From NCBI RefSeq assembly GCF_006861775.1, contig NZ_VDGG01000003.1, positions 62,001 to 126,000 of the forward strand: a stretch of DNA of 64,000 bases, given 5' to 3'. The stretch is from Psychrobacillus soli (lineage in GTDB: Bacteria > Bacillota > Bacilli > Bacillales_A > Planococcaceae). The translations under genes were made by a program, and so were the position numbers. The notes below the pieces were generated by a model. That model saw only the letters and a program-made list of their open reading frames with translations, had not been told where the DNA came from and searched no databases. Below, piece by piece: positions 34,495 to 44,243 of the stretch. The stretch's first letter is position 1, and every line of letters begins with the position of its first letter.

Positions 34495-36810
34495 ATGAAA
34501 AATAGTAAGGTTAAAAAGTCAGCAGTTGCTGCAATAATCGCAACATCATTATTTTCTGCATCAAGTGTTTCATTTGCAAATAGTTCACTACAAGAGGTAG
34601 TAGACAATGCAAGAAAAGACATCAAAAATGCATCGTATTCCTATGTAACGCCTGCACAATCAGGAAAACTAGCTGCAAGTGCAGATTTATACGCGGCATT
34701 AAATACAGCAAAAGCAAACTATCAAAAAGCGAAAGACGCAATCACGAAGTCAGATGTGAAAAACAAAGAAACCTTACTAAAGAATTTAGATAAATTGTAT
34801 GCAGAAAGAGTAACAAAGGGCCTTATTCCTTACATCGATGCTCATAATTATGCGGACAAATATTTAGATCCTATTATGAAAGAAATCGAACAAGCAGAAG
34901 CTGCAAAAGATTGGGCAGCAATTGAAAAAGCTTACCATAAACTATCTGTGCAATTAAAGTCTAGAACCGCTATTTTATATGGATTTACAGGTAAATCTGC
35001 TCGAGATCTATTGATAGAGCAATATAAAAACCCCACTAACCAAAAAAGAGATGCACTAGCTATTCCGGTAACTGTATATATGAAAGCAAAGCAAGTGGAA
35101 GGACTTCTTGCAGCAGGTAAACAGGAAGAAGCAATGGCAATCGTACAAGCAGCACTACCTTTATTAGAAAAACTACCTAATGCATCAACGCTTCCGGCAA
35201 TAACAGAACTAGTTGCATACTTAGAGAAATTAAGTAAGCCAGTTGAAAATATAGATTTTTCTTTATCTTTAATGCATGTCAATGATACGCATGCGAGAAC
35301 AGATCAAGCACCTAAACGCTTAACTGCCATTAAAGAAGTAAGAGCTAAAAAACCATTGGCATTATTAATCGATGCAGGAGATGTATTCTCTGGAACTCTA
35401 TATTTCAATGAATTCAAAGGACAAGCGGATTTAGAACTAATGAATTTAATGGATTATGATGTCATGACATTTGGGAATCACGAATTCGATCTTGGTTCAA
35501 GTGCAGAAGGACATAAAGCGTTAAAAGAATTCATCGAAAAGTCTAAGTTCCCATTTGTTAGCTCGAATGTAGATTTTTCAAAAGATGTAAATCTAAAAGG
35601 ATTGTTTAACGTAAACGTCTCTACTGATCCTAAGAACGGTCAAATTTACAGTGGTATTATTAAAGAAGTAGACGGACAAAAAATCGGCTTATTTGGACTT
35701 ACAACTGCGGAAACTGCAGATATTTCTAGTCCGAAAGATGTTACATTCTCCGACTATATAAAAGCAGCTCAAACGATGGTAAATGAGTTTGAAAAACAGG
35801 GTGTAAACAAAGTGGTTGCTGTCACACATATCGGTTACGATGATAATGCAGAATATGACAATGATCTATTATTAGCAGCTGCAGTAAGCGGAATCGACGT
35901 GATTGTAGGTGGACATAGCCATACGAAACTTGAAAAACCTGTAGTTGTAGATAAAGATAAAAATGGAGCAAAGAAAGACCCAACAATTATCGTTCAGGCT
36001 TCTCAATATAGTGAATTTTTAGGGACGTTAGACGTTAACTTTGACAAAGATGGTAAAGTAGTCGGACATACCGGTGGACTAATACCGATCAAAGATCAAG
36101 CAGATGATCCAGCTGCTGCAGAATTATTGAAAAAATATTCTACAAAAATAGCAGAGATTAACAAAAAAGAAATTGGTGTAGTAGCAGAAGCGGAGCTACA
36201 AAATCCCCGCGCAAATAATGACTCAGAATCAAGTGTACGTAAAAATGAAACAGCATTAGGTAATATTATTACAGACGGAATGCTATCAAAAGCTAAAACT
36301 TACAACAATAAAGTAGTGATGGCACTTCAAAATGGTGGCGGAATTCGTGCAGAGATTAAAGCAGGTCCAATCACTGTAGGAGATGTAATTACAGTACTTC
36401 CTTTCGGTAACACATTAGCAACGATGGAACTTACAGGTGCAGAACTAAAAGCTGCGTTCGAAATTAGCATTAAATCATATCCTGGCGAAAACGGTGGTTT
36501 CTTACACGTTGCTGGTGCAAAAGTTGAATTTGATTCTTCTAAACCATCTGGACAACGAGTAGTTTCTATTAAATATAAAGCTGCAGACGGTTCATATGTA
36601 GTTATTAAAGATGATGAAAAATATGTCGTTGCGACAAATGCTTTCACTGCAAAAGGTGGAGACGGATACGATGTATTTGAAAAAGCCTATAAAGAAGGTC
36701 GCGTAACAGATCTTGGTCTTTCTGATTGGGAAAACCTTCAAGAACAATTGCAATCATTGAAAACTGTGAACAATGAAACGGAAGGTAGAATTGTTGATGT
36801 GAAAAAGTAA
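34495..36810 (+). CDS. Secreted 5'-nucleotidase/2',3'-cyclic phosphodiesterase with S-layer-type N-domain
   Basis: 771 residues. Signal peptide about 1-28 (SVSFA). Helical N-terminal domain (about 30-245), whose segments KGLIPYIDAHNYADKYLDP and YHKLSVQLKSRTAILYGF resemble helical domains of Bacillaceae surface proteins of the SbsC type. Then the metallophosphatase domain with Asp264/His266 in NDTHA, Asn328/His329 in GNHEFD and GGHSHTK, and the C-terminal nucleotide-binding domain with NGGGIRA and FGNTLATMEL. No LPXTG or SLH at the C-terminus, so attachment is probably by the N-domain. It would release nucleosides and phosphate outside the cell. Confidence 0.9.
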   Translation: MKNSKVKKSAVAAIIATSLFSASSVSFANSSLQEVVDNARKDIKNASYSYVTPAQSGKLAASADLYAALNTAKANYQKAKDAITKSDVKNKETLLKNLDKLYAERVTKGLIPYIDAHNYADKYLDPIMKEIEQAEAAKDWAAIEKAYHKLSVQLKSRTAILYGFTGKSARDLLIEQYKNPTNQKRDALAIPVTVYMKAKQVEGLLAAGKQEEAMAIVQAALPLLEKLPNASTLPAITELVAYLEKLSKPVENIDFSLSLMHVNDTHARTDQAPKRLTAIKEVRAKKPLALLIDAGDVFSGTLYFNEFKGQADLELMNLMDYDVMTFGNHEFDLGSSAEGHKALKEFIEKSKFPFVSSNVDFSKDVNLKGLFNVNVSTDPKNGQIYSGIIKEVDGQKIGLFGLTTAETADISSPKDVTFSDYIKAAQTMVNEFEKQGVNKVVAVTHIGYDDNAEYDNDLLLAAAVSGIDVIVGGHSHTKLEKPVVVDKDKNGAKKDPTIIVQASQYSEFLGTLDVNFDKDGKVVGHTGGLIPIKDQADDPAAAELLKKYSTKIAEINKKEIGVVAEAELQNPRANNDSESSVRKNETALGNIITDGMLSKAKTYNNKVVMALQNGGGIRAEIKAGPITVGDVITVLPFGNTLATMELTGAELKAAFEISIKSYPGENGGFLHVAGAKVEFDSSKPSGQRVVSIKYKAADGSYVVIKDDEKYVVATNAFTAKGGDGYDVFEKAYKEGRVTDLGLSDWENLQEQLQSLKTVNNETEGRIVDVKK

Positions 36811-36892
36811 TAAAAAAAGTAACACCCATTCGCTAAACGGAATAACCAAACTGCACCGAAATCTAATTTCTTAGCTAATAGTTAACTATAAA

Positions 36893-36934
36893 AAAGTGGT
36901 GGAGACAATCTTAAATGTCTCCACCACTTTTTTT
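36893..36934. terminator. Bidirectional terminator, nucleotidase / ykvI
   Basis: AAAGTGGTGGAGACA pairs perfectly with TGTCTCCACCACTTT over an 8-base loop, T run on one side and A run on the other. Confidence 0.95.
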
Positions 36935-37983
36935 CAATAAACCTTTCTTCGATATGTAAACCAAGATACGACAATCGCCGCAATTAGCAAAATTCCTAAA
37001 TACCCTGTCACTGGATATATCGTTCCGATTAGATAAACAAATCCTAAGGAGCTAGCGAAAAATGCGAAAGCACCAGAAAAAACAGTAAATGCTTTAAACG
37101 AAGTCTTCCCTGCTTTTACAATACGAGCGGAAAATGCATACAACATCGCAACTGCTGTGTTGTAAATCATTCCAATAAGAATAACTGCCATAAAAAAACC
37201 GACAATAGGATGTATATTATTTGCTAATGTGACCATTGGCATCGAAGTATTTTTAATAGAATCTAATTGTGTTAGCATCGAAATATTAATGAGTAAAATT
37301 AACAGCCCTAGTCCAAGTCCACCAATAATTCCGCCCCAACCAGCCACTTGTTGATTTTTAACAGTACCCGCTATTACTGTTATCATCGCTACACCAGCAG
37401 CAATATTATAGGAAACGTACAATAATGCACCAATTCCCCAATGAGAAACTGGGGGAGTTGTTCCAACACTCACAGTTTTTAAATCTACGCTTGAATCATA
37501 ATGAAACACCGAATAGGCTGCTATGATCAAAACAATTACTAATAGAAATGGAGTGATTGCACCAATTAATCCAATTACTTTTTGGACATTTAACGTTACA
37601 GTGATAATCGTAATAATTGCCATTATTAAACTACCAATCAAAGCAGATAATCCGAACTGCTCTTCAAAAACAACACCCGCTCCAGCAAACATAATAATGG
37701 TTATGCCAAATAACAAACAGGTAATAACCATATCGATAACAAAACCTAAATATGGACCACAAATATGATAAATAACCTTCTCGTGCGAAGTCGTTTGCAA
37801 CCGACTACCAAGTTGCGTTAAATTCATCCCAAGAAATGCGAATAGTATAGCTGCAAGTATTGAACCTGCAATACCTAGATAGCCATAACTCGTGAAAAAT
37901 AACAAGATTTCTTGACCTGATACAAAGCCTGCTCCAACGACAATCCCGATAAAAGCGGATCCAATTTGAAGGCTTTTTTTCAT
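36934..37983 (-). CDS. ykvI: YkvI-family membrane transporter, copy A
   Basis: 349 residues from ATG 37983, behind AAAGGAG. About ten membrane segments; the first, SAFIGIVVGAGFVSGQEI, has the glycine-rich unwound helix of LeuT-fold amino acid transporters. It is a near twin of the next gene, with most of the sequence matching position by position, so the two arose by tandem duplication. It stands downstream of the D-to-L amino acid conversion genes on the same strand, which suggests amino acid uptake. Substrate not known. Confidence 0.82.
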   Translation of the reverse strand: MKKSLQIGSAFIGIVVGAGFVSGQEILLFFTSYGYLGIAGSILAAILFAFLGMNLTQLGSRLQTTSHEKVIYHICGPYLGFVIDMVITCLLFGITIIMFAGAGVVFEEQFGLSALIGSLIMAIITIITVTLNVQKVIGLIGAITPFLLVIVLIIAAYSVFHYDSSVDLKTVSVGTTPPVSHWGIGALLYVSYNIAAGVAMITVIAGTVKNQQVAGWGGIIGGLGLGLLILLINISMLTQLDSIKNTSMPMVTLANNIHPIVGFFMAVILIGMIYNTAVAMLYAFSARIVKAGKTSFKAFTVFSGAFAFFASSLGFVYLIGTIYPVTGYLGILLIAAIVVSWFTYRRKVY

Positions 37984-38148
37984 ATATTGAGCTCCTTTTT
38001 TTCTAATAGGTTGCAAATATTTTGATATCAATTAAAGTATACGCTTAGTTTGCGTCCGACATGAGTGGAAATGTTGGAAAAGCTTCGCGAAGGGAGCGAA
38101 TTACCTCTACATCAAAGGATGGTTTTATCTTAACTTTCCTTCTATCTA

Positions 38149-39207
38149 TTAAACTCTTGCACCTTTTCGTTTATACATAAACCAAGAAACAATAATCGAA
38201 GCTATGAGTAAGAAACCTAAATAACCTGTGATTGGGTAAACCGTTCCGACAAGTTTGACAAAACCTAAGAAACTAGCAATAAATGCAATCGCACCAAATA
38301 GAATGGTAAATGCTTTAAACGAAGGTTTCTCTGGTTTCACGACACGTGCAGAAAACGCATAAAGCATCGCAACCGCCGTGTTATAAATCATCCCAATAAG
38401 AACAATTGCCATAATATAACCGACAATTGGGTGTATTGCATTGGATAAGGTAATCATTGGCATCGCAACATCGGCAATTTTATCCATTTGTGTTAACATC
38501 GAAATATTAATAAGCAAAATTAATAAACCTAACCCAAGACCACCAATAATTCCGCCACGTCCCGCAACTTTTTGATCTTTTACAGTACCACCAATTACTG
38601 TAATCATCGCAACCCCAGCAGCGATATTATAAGATACATAGAGTAAAGTACCCATAATCCAGTTAGAAGCAGCAGGAGATGCTTTGGAAACGGCTGCATC
38701 CATATCAATAGTAGAAGGATCAAAATGGAATAATGAATACCCAGCAATCACCACAACCATTACTAATAAGAACGGAGTAACGGTACTAATTAAACCAATT
38801 ACTTTTTGTACGTTTAACGTAACAGTGGCAATTGTAACGGCAGCCATTAAAAGGCTTCCTGCAATTGCAGGTAATCCAAATTGCTCTTCAAAAATTGCTC
38901 CAGCTCCGGAGAACATAACTACCGTTACACCGAACAAGAAAAACGTAATAATAACATCCACAAAAACACCTAAATACCGGCCACAAATATGGTAGATAAC
39001 ATCTTTATGAGAAGTAGTTTGTAACCGGCTACCTAATTGGGTTAAATTCATTCCGAGAAAAGCGAAAAGGGCTGCTGCAAGGACTGAACCTGCAATACCG
39101 ATATAACCGAAACTAGAGAAAAACTGTAAAATTTCTTGACCGGAAGCAAAACCTGCTCCTACTATAATGCCTATAAAAGCCGAACCAATTTGAAAACTCT
39201 TTTTCAT
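38149..39207 (-). CDS. ykvI: YkvI-family membrane transporter, copy B
   Basis: 352 residues, about ten membrane segments, beginning [26 protein letters not shown] precedes the ATG. It lies 165 bases in front of copy A and 88 bases behind the racemase gene, from which it is separated by a GC-rich hairpin. Divergence between copies is concentrated in the central loop (about residues 160-190), where selectivity or regulation could differ. Confidence 0.82.
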   Translation of the reverse strand: MKKSFQIGSAFIGIIVGAGFASGQEILQFFSSFGYIGIAGSVLAAALFAFLGMNLTQLGSRLQTTSHKDVIYHICGRYLGVFVDVIITFFLFGVTVVMFSGAGAIFEEQFGLPAIAGSLLMAAVTIATVTLNVQKVIGLISTVTPFLLVMVVVIAGYSLFHFDPSTIDMDAAVSKASPAASNWIMGTLLYVSYNIAAGVAMITVIGGTVKDQKVAGRGGIIGGLGLGLLILLINISMLTQMDKIADVAMPMITLSNAIHPIVGYIMAIVLIGMIYNTAVAMLYAFSARVVKPEKPSFKAFTILFGAIAFIASFLGFVKLVGTVYPITGYLGFLLIASIIVSWFMYKRKGARV

Positions 39208-39255
39208 ATATTTGAACTCCTCATTATTTGAATTATTCCGAAAATTATAAACAAG

Positions 39256-39289
39256 AAGCGCCCAGTCTGTGCAAAAGTAAAGGGCGCTT
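39256..39289. terminator. Hairpin between racemase and transporter genes
   Basis: AAGCGCCC pairs with GGGCGCTT over an 18-base loop. Read on the minus strand it is followed by CTTGTTT, so it could act as a weak terminator or attenuator lowering expression of the transporters. Confidence 0.5.
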
Positions 39290-39295
39290 ATTTAG

Positions 39296-40405
39296 TTATG
39301 CTTTAAAGTTAAACGTTTCTACCGTATACCGGTCCATCACTTGAATGTTTGGCTCATATCCAATACCGTAACTTGTAGGGACCGTAATATAGCCATCTTC
39401 AGCTACTACTTCAGGTGTGATCACGTCTTCTTCCCAATAACGAGAAGAACCTGCTGTATCGCCAGGTAAGATGAAGTTAGGAAGCGTCGTTAATGCTACA
39501 TTATGAGCACGTCCAATTCCTGACTCTAACATACCACCGCACCATACAGGAATATCATTTTCCATACAGTAGTCATGAATTTTTTTCGATTCAGTTAGGC
39601 CACCAACACGTCCGATTTTAATGTTAATTATCTTTGTGCTACCAAGTTCAATTGCTTTGCGAGCATCTTCCAATGAATGAATGCTCTCGTCCAGACAGAT
39701 AGGTGTTTTTAATTCTTTTTGTAATTTTGCATGATCGATAATGTCATCCGAGGCTAACGGTTGTTCAATCATGGTTAAATTAAATTCATCTAATTGTTTT
39801 AAAACTTCGAGATCATCTAATGTATACGCAGAATTCGCATCTGCCATTAATGGAACATGAGGAAATTCTTCTCGAAGGGCTTGTATTACATCTACATCAA
39901 AGCCAGGTTTTATTTTCACCTTCATCCGTTTATAACCTTCTGCAACATATCCACGAACTAATTCGATTAAATCTTCTGCGCTTTGTTGTATGCCGATACT
40001 TATACCAACTTCAATTTTTTCAGCGGTTCCACCAAGTGCTTCAGCCAAAGTTATTTGATTGCGTTTAGCATATAAGTCCCAAATAGCACCTTCCACTGTT
40101 GCTTTCGCCATATTATTTTTGCGAAGGGGAGCAAAGATTTCATTTACTTCATCGGGATGCGTAATTTCTTTATTTAATACAAGCGGGATTAGAAAATCTC
40201 GGATCATATGTAAATTGGTTTCAAGTGTTTCTTCGTTATACCAAGGAGAGTGAAATGCTGTAGATTCGCCCCAACCTGTATTTCCGAGTTCATCTGTAAC
40301 TTCTAATAGAAGGAATTCTTTATCTTGGAACGTTCCGAAACTTGTTGAAAAAGGGGCTTTCATTGTCATTTTCATTTTGCGGATATTAATTTCTTTGATT
40401 AGCAT
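39296..40405 (-). CDS. N-succinylamino acid racemase / o-succinylbenzoate synthase family
   Basis: 369 residues from ATG 40405, behind AAAGGAG. Enolase-superfamily muconate-lactonising group: acid/base Lys164 in MKVKIKPG and Lys263 in NIKIGRVGG, metal ligands Asp189 (ADANSAY), Glu214 (IEQPL) and Asp239 (LDESI). The fold also serves menaquinone synthesis (MenC), but no men genes are near. Next to a GNAT acyltransferase and an M20 deacylase, the set matches the pathway described in Geobacillus kaustophilus for irreversible conversion of D- to L-amino acids. Start and acyltransferase stop are one base apart. Confidence 0.88.
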   Translation of the reverse strand: MLIKEINIRKMKMTMKAPFSTSFGTFQDKEFLLLEVTDELGNTGWGESTAFHSPWYNEETLETNLHMIRDFLIPLVLNKEITHPDEVNEIFAPLRKNNMAKATVEGAIWDLYAKRNQITLAEALGGTAEKIEVGISIGIQQSAEDLIELVRGYVAEGYKRMKVKIKPGFDVDVIQALREEFPHVPLMADANSAYTLDDLEVLKQLDEFNLTMIEQPLASDDIIDHAKLQKELKTPICLDESIHSLEDARKAIELGSTKIINIKIGRVGGLTESKKIHDYCMENDIPVWCGGMLESGIGRAHNVALTTLPNFILPGDTAGSSRYWEEDVITPEVVAEDGYITVPTSYGIGYEPNIQVMDRYTVETFNFKA

Positions 40406-40406
40406 A

Positions 40407-41231
40407 TTAGTTCTCCTTTGTTTGTAATGGAATTGTTGTTCTTTGCACAAATTGATAGTAGTTCACCGGTTCATCTGTTTTTCGGACTGCAACAAGTGCA
40501 TAGCCTTTTGAAAAGAGCGTTTGAATGATTTTACGTATTTGCAAACGCCATTGTAAAGCTGTTTCCGGGCTTTCTTTTTTCATTTCTTGGAATTGCTGGG
40601 GAATAGGCACTTCATATCCTTGTCCAGTTGGATCAAATGAATCTGCTTCTACTAAGATAGGCTGATTTTGTTCTGACAATACGGTTTGAAAAGGATTAGC
40701 GAAGATCACATTGCAAGGCTCCCATTTCTTCTCTACACGATCACTTGCAATCCACCATTCAATTTGTAAACGATCCGTTGGTAAACCAGCATTGATCCCA
40801 CCAGTCATTTCCCCATAGCAGTTTTCAATATACGTACATGAGATGCCGTGAAGCTTGGAAACATTCAAATAGGCATTGCGGCTTTCCAGTGGATCGAATG
40901 TCCAAGTGATCAGTTTGTAACCCATCTCTTTTGCCACGATAAGTTGTTCTTCTTTTAATTTTTTGCCGATGCCTTGCAACTGATAATCTGGATGAATACC
41001 AAGCATATGAGAGCATAAATACGCTTCGTTATTTTGATAGCCAGCAAAGCCATAAGAAAAGCCGACTAATTTTTCTTCGTCAAATGCACCGATGATTAAA
41101 CCACCATTTTTAACTGCAGTAAGTGTTTGATGGACAGGAATTGCGCCCATGCCCCAAACGATCTCTTCTAATTGTTGAACGAGCTGCATTTCCTCGACTG
41201 TTTTTAACACGCGCATCGTAATTTTGTTCAT
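40407..41231 (-). CDS. GNAT acyltransferase, probable D-amino acid N-succinyltransferase
   Basis: 274 residues. GNAT core in the N-terminal half with acyl-CoA pyrophosphate loop [11 protein letters not shown] (about residues 92-102) and [17 protein letters not shown], typical of the larger COG3375-like group. The C-terminal half is family-specific. In the pathway inferred here it would add the acyl group to D-amino acids. It lies 5 bases behind the M20 gene and one base before the racemase start. Acyl donor is not readable from sequence. Confidence 0.8.
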   Translation of the reverse strand: MNKITMRVLKTVEEMQLVQQLEEIVWGMGAIPVHQTLTAVKNGGLIIGAFDEEKLVGFSYGFAGYQNNEAYLCSHMLGIHPDYQLQGIGKKLKEEQLIVAKEMGYKLITWTFDPLESRNAYLNVSKLHGISCTYIENCYGEMTGGINAGLPTDRLQIEWWIASDRVEKKWEPCNVIFANPFQTVLSEQNQPILVEADSFDPTGQGYEVPIPQQFQEMKKESPETALQWRLQIRKIIQTLFSKGYALVAVRKTDEPVNYYQFVQRTTIPLQTKEN

Positions 41232-41236
41232 ATTGT

Positions 41237-42364
41237 TTACTCCTTTGTTCGAAAAGTACCAATGATCGTACGGGCTAGAATTTCAATGCCTGTTATAATG
41301 CTTTCATGGTTAAACGTCATGTTTGGATGATGTAATCCAGGAGTTAAATCGCATCCCAAGCCAAGCATTGTCGCTTTGATGTGAGGTCTTTTTAATGTAT
41401 AAAAATGAAAATCTTCTCCGCCCGGTGTAACGATAGGAGGGATATAATAATTTTGGCCAATCGTATCGATAATTGCTCTTTTCATCAATTCTACAGCTGA
41501 ATCATCCACTTCGGCTGCCACAATTTCCGTTTCAATTTGAAAATCGATTGTACTATTATTTAGTGTAGCAACCGAACTAATCGCGTGCTCGACTTTAGCT
41601 ATTAATTCATTCATCGCGCAATTTGATTGTGCTCGAACATCGATACTAAATTCAGCGTTTCCAGGAATAATATTGGCAGATTCACCGCCAGCTTGAAACT
41701 TCGTTAGCTTTGCAGAATACGACATCATCGGATCTAGATAAATCGCTTGTATTGCTTGCACAATTTGCGCACCGACCTCAATTGCATTGACGCCAAGATG
41801 TGGCCTAGCACCATGCGCTTCCACTCCATGTATCTTCCCACTAATTAGTTTTGCAGCACCGTGTAAAATGGCTGGAGCAGCAAATCCATTTCGAAGTTCT
41901 TGAATTGGGCGAAGATGTACTCCGTATAAATAGTCAATATCATCGACTAGCCCTTTATCAATATAGGAAAGAGCGCCTGTTCCTTTTTCCTCTGCCGGCT
42001 GAAATATTATTTTTAATGTACCTTTTTTCGGAACACCTAATTGTTTCAATAACAGAAGTGTACCTACTGCCATCGTCATATGTGCATCATGTCCACAAGA
42101 ATGATTGGCTTTAAACTCACCGTCCACTTCTTGCCAAAGGGCATCCATATCTGTCCGCAGCCCAACACAAGGTTTCCCACTTCCAACAGTAACTATTAAA
42201 CCGGTTGAATCGTCAAAAGTAGTAACATGAAATCCTTCTCGAACAAGAAAATCTTTCAAATACGCAGTCGTAAAAAATTCTTTCCAGCTAATTTCAGGGT
42301 TTGCATGAAGATGTTGAAATAGAGACTCCACGGTAGGTTTTAAATTTAATAATGCTTGTTTCAT
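41237..42364 (-). CDS. M20 family N-acyl-L-amino acid amidohydrolase
   Basis: 375 residues, amidohydrolase group of the M20 metallopeptidases. Metal-site motifs LRTDMDALW, NHSCGHDAHM, QPAEEKGTGA and the C-terminal PGGEDFHFY are all present. It would remove the acyl group from the L-product and so pull the racemisation forward. The start overlaps the regulator stop by four bases (ATGA), coupling the two genes. Confidence 0.88.
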   Translation of the reverse strand: MKQALLNLKPTVESLFQHLHANPEISWKEFFTTAYLKDFLVREGFHVTTFDDSTGLIVTVGSGKPCVGLRTDMDALWQEVDGEFKANHSCGHDAHMTMAVGTLLLLKQLGVPKKGTLKIIFQPAEEKGTGALSYIDKGLVDDIDYLYGVHLRPIQELRNGFAAPAILHGAAKLISGKIHGVEAHGARPHLGVNAIEVGAQIVQAIQAIYLDPMMSYSAKLTKFQAGGESANIIPGNAEFSIDVRAQSNCAMNELIAKVEHAISSVATLNNSTIDFQIETEIVAAEVDDSAVELMKRAIIDTIGQNYYIPPIVTPGGEDFHFYTLKRPHIKATMLGLGCDLTPGLHHPNMTFNHESIITGIEILARTIIGTFRTKE

Positions 42365-43218
42365 AATGGATTCTTTCCTTCCTCAAATAGAAAATGACCC
42401 GAAATCGTTTCATATAATGCTTGCCTTTTCATGAAGTTCTCTTTTTGTTCTACGATTAATCCAGCAACAATTGCATTCATAAACGAAAAGAGAGGAGAGA
42501 CAGCATCTAAAGTAGATTTGTTTGCCGCATAAATGGGGAATAATATATCACTATACGCATGAATAGGCGCTAAGATTGAGTCACTTATTCCTATAATATA
42601 TGAATTTTGGTTACGTATAAGCCCGGCTATTTGAATCGTTTCTTTCAAATAACGATGGAATGAAATGATAATGACAACAGAATGCTCATCCATTTGTGTA
42701 ATAGTACGGATAACATCTTCCGTCTCCGGTCGTATAAAATGGACATTTTCTTTTACTAACCCTAAAGAAAAGGAAAGCCAATTAGCAGCCGGATAAGAAG
42801 AACGAAGACCAAGTACATAGACGGATTTGGCATTAGATAAACGTTGGATAGCTGCTTGATAGGCCACATCGTCTATTTGATTCATCGTAGCTAAAATGGA
42901 TTCCCGATCTTGTTCCATCACTTGCTTATGAAAACTAATGTCTTTTGGAATATCCATTTTAGACTGCTGATAGCTCGTTAAACTACTTTCTTTAAAAAAT
43001 TGCTCTCGAACTAATTTCTGCAGTTCCGTATAGCCAGAAAAACCAAGTAAATTCGAAAAACGAATGACAGTGGATTCACTTATCCCAATTTTGGAGCCAA
43101 ACTCTGCCGCCGAATATAGTGCAATATCATTTGGATGCTCTAATACGTAGTTCGCAACTTTCTTTTGACTTTTCGACATCTTTGTAAAATGTTGACTTAT
43201 TAAATCTAGTATTACCAA
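42361..43218 (-). CDS. MurR/RpiR-family regulator
   Basis: 285 residues: N-terminal helix-turn-helix (about 25-70, GISESTVIRFSNLLGFSGY) and a C-terminal SIS domain (about 120-260) that normally binds a phosphosugar. TTG start, eight bases behind AAAGGAG. It is the first gene of the operon containing the deacylase, acyltransferase and racemase, and probably controls it. A ligand related to acyl-amino acids or amino sugars is possible. Confidence 0.88.
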   Translation of the reverse strand: MVILDLISQHFTKMSKSQKKVANYVLEHPNDIALYSAAEFGSKIGISESTVIRFSNLLGFSGYTELQKLVREQFFKESSLTSYQQSKMDIPKDISFHKQVMEQDRESILATMNQIDDVAYQAAIQRLSNAKSVYVLGLRSSYPAANWLSFSLGLVKENVHFIRPETEDVIRTITQMDEHSVVIIISFHRYLKETIQIAGLIRNQNSYIIGISDSILAPIHAYSDILFPIYAANKSTLDAVSPLFSFMNAIVAGLIVEQKENFMKRQALYETISGHFLFEEGKNPL

Positions 43219-43383
43219 AGCTCAAACTCCTTTATGAAGGAAATTCATCATTTTATTAAAAATATGAAGTATTCAATTCATTTCGACATTTATAAATTTA
43301 TCACGATATTCAGCAGAATGCAATATATTAATTTCTGAATATTAGAAAATCCCCACTTGTAGTGGGGAATAGGGTTAAAAATA

Positions 43384-43542
43384 TTAAGAATGATAGTTAG
43401 TTTCCGTGGAATCTTGTTTTTCGTTTTTTTCTTCCTCCAAGTTGTAGACTGGACCTCCTTCACCAATCATATTCAGGGAAGCGATGACATCTAAATTTTT
43501 TCGCATTGCCATTTCTTCTGAATCAATTGGATTTGAATACAT
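43384..43542 (-). CDS. Small acidic protein, unknown (52 residues)
   Basis: A short frame with a very strong ribosome binding site (AAGGAGGAGA, seven bases before the ATG at 43542). The product starts MYSNPIDSEEMAMRKNLDVI and continues with a Gly/Pro turn (MIGEGGPVYN) and an acidic, hydrophilic tail. No membrane segment or signal. I do not recognise it. It is on the same strand as the RpiR operon but 165 bases upstream of it. Confidence 0.6.
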   Translation of the reverse strand: MYSNPIDSEEMAMRKNLDVIASLNMIGEGGPVYNLEEEKNEKQDSTETNYHS

Positions 43543-43855
43543 AACACTCTCCTCCTTAAAAGCTTTACTACTAGTATATTAATGGTCCGGGAAAATGTTT
43601 GATGGAATGGTTCCTGTTAATTAAACAAATTTGAATGTAACGATCAAATCAAGTCACTATCCGAGCATAAATGTCGACTATCTGCACATACTAAAAGCAC
43701 CTAGTAAAAAAAGGTTATCCGAAAACACCAAAATTTTATTTTGAGCATATGAAAGCGCTTATAATACAATTTTGAATATATATTTTCTCTCAAAATGCTT
43801 TTCTCTCAATTTATGATAAATTCTGTCAATTGAAATAACTTAATAGTTAATTACA
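43543..43855. other. Intergenic space with divergent control regions
   Basis: About 310 bases without a gene. It carries the ribosome binding site of the small minus-strand gene, a cre-like site (43750-43763) overlapping a TATAAT, and otherwise featureless AT-rich sequence. Confidence 0.5.
43750..43763. promoter_or_regulatory. Candidate cre site overlapping a -10 box
   Basis: TGAAAGCGCTTATA matches TGWAAGCGYTTNCA at 13 of 14 positions. A TATAAT at 43760-43765 overlaps its end, so CcpA binding would block the promoter reading towards the gene at 43856. Confidence 0.6.
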
Positions 43856-44071
43856 ATGAAAATGAAGGGAAAGGAGATGAAAAAACTGTCGACCGAACAA
43901 TTTGTTAAAGTAATGAGTCACAGCATACAAAGGGTTGAGAAATCAGTTGAACAGATGGAACGTCACACAACGATAACAAAAACAGAACAGGTTCAACTGA
44001 TGCAGGCGGTATTGGAATTAGCAGACAGAATTAAATTAATTGAAGCGCATGTCATAAAGATCAATAAATAG
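43856..44071 (+). CDS. Small coiled-coil protein, unknown
   Basis: 71 residues or 64 if ATG 43877 is used. The whole protein is predicted helical with heptad spacing (EQFVKVMSHSIQRVEKSVEQ), suggesting a coiled coil. No known family. The start is uncertain: AAAGGAG at 43870-43876 touches ATG 43877, while ATG 43856 and ATG 43862 have no good site. A promoter with a cre-like operator lies upstream. Confidence 0.5.
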   Translation: MKMKGKEMKKLSTEQFVKVMSHSIQRVEKSVEQMERHTTITKTEQVQLMQAVLELADRIKLIEAHVIKINK

Positions 44072-44153
44072 ATAAGGGGTTTAAAATTTCTTTACTATTA
44101 CCGGTCTAGAGGAGCCAACTTGGTACTAGATATGATTTTTAGCCGTTTATTGA

Positions 44154-44182
44154 TTGACATATGCATTGAAATGCTGTAAATT
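44154..44182 (+). promoter_or_regulatory. Sigma-A promoter of guaC
   Basis: Perfect TTGACA at 44154-44159, 17-base spacer and TAAATT at 44177-44182, reading into the GMP reductase gene. Confidence 0.8.
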
Positions 44183-44187
44183 ACCCA

Positions 44188-44200
44188 ATGGACGAACAAT
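44188..44200 (+). promoter_or_regulatory. PurBox-like sequence at the guaC start point
   Basis: ATGGACGAACAAT shares CGAACAAT with the PurR box AWWWCCGAACWWT (three mismatches in the left part). It lies right behind the -10. A second inverted box was not found, so this is tentative. Confidence 0.35.
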
Positions 44201-44243
44201 TTTGTTTTTCTTTAATTTAATATTCGTGTTTGGAGTGGGTAAT

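Noticed and set aside
43893-43901. CCGAACAAT, a perfect PurBox core
   Set aside because: It lies inside the coding sequence of the small coiled-coil gene, 290 bases from guaC, without a partner box.
44072-44243. Purine riboswitch before guaC
   Set aside because: None of the conserved loop sequences of the purine aptamer is present.
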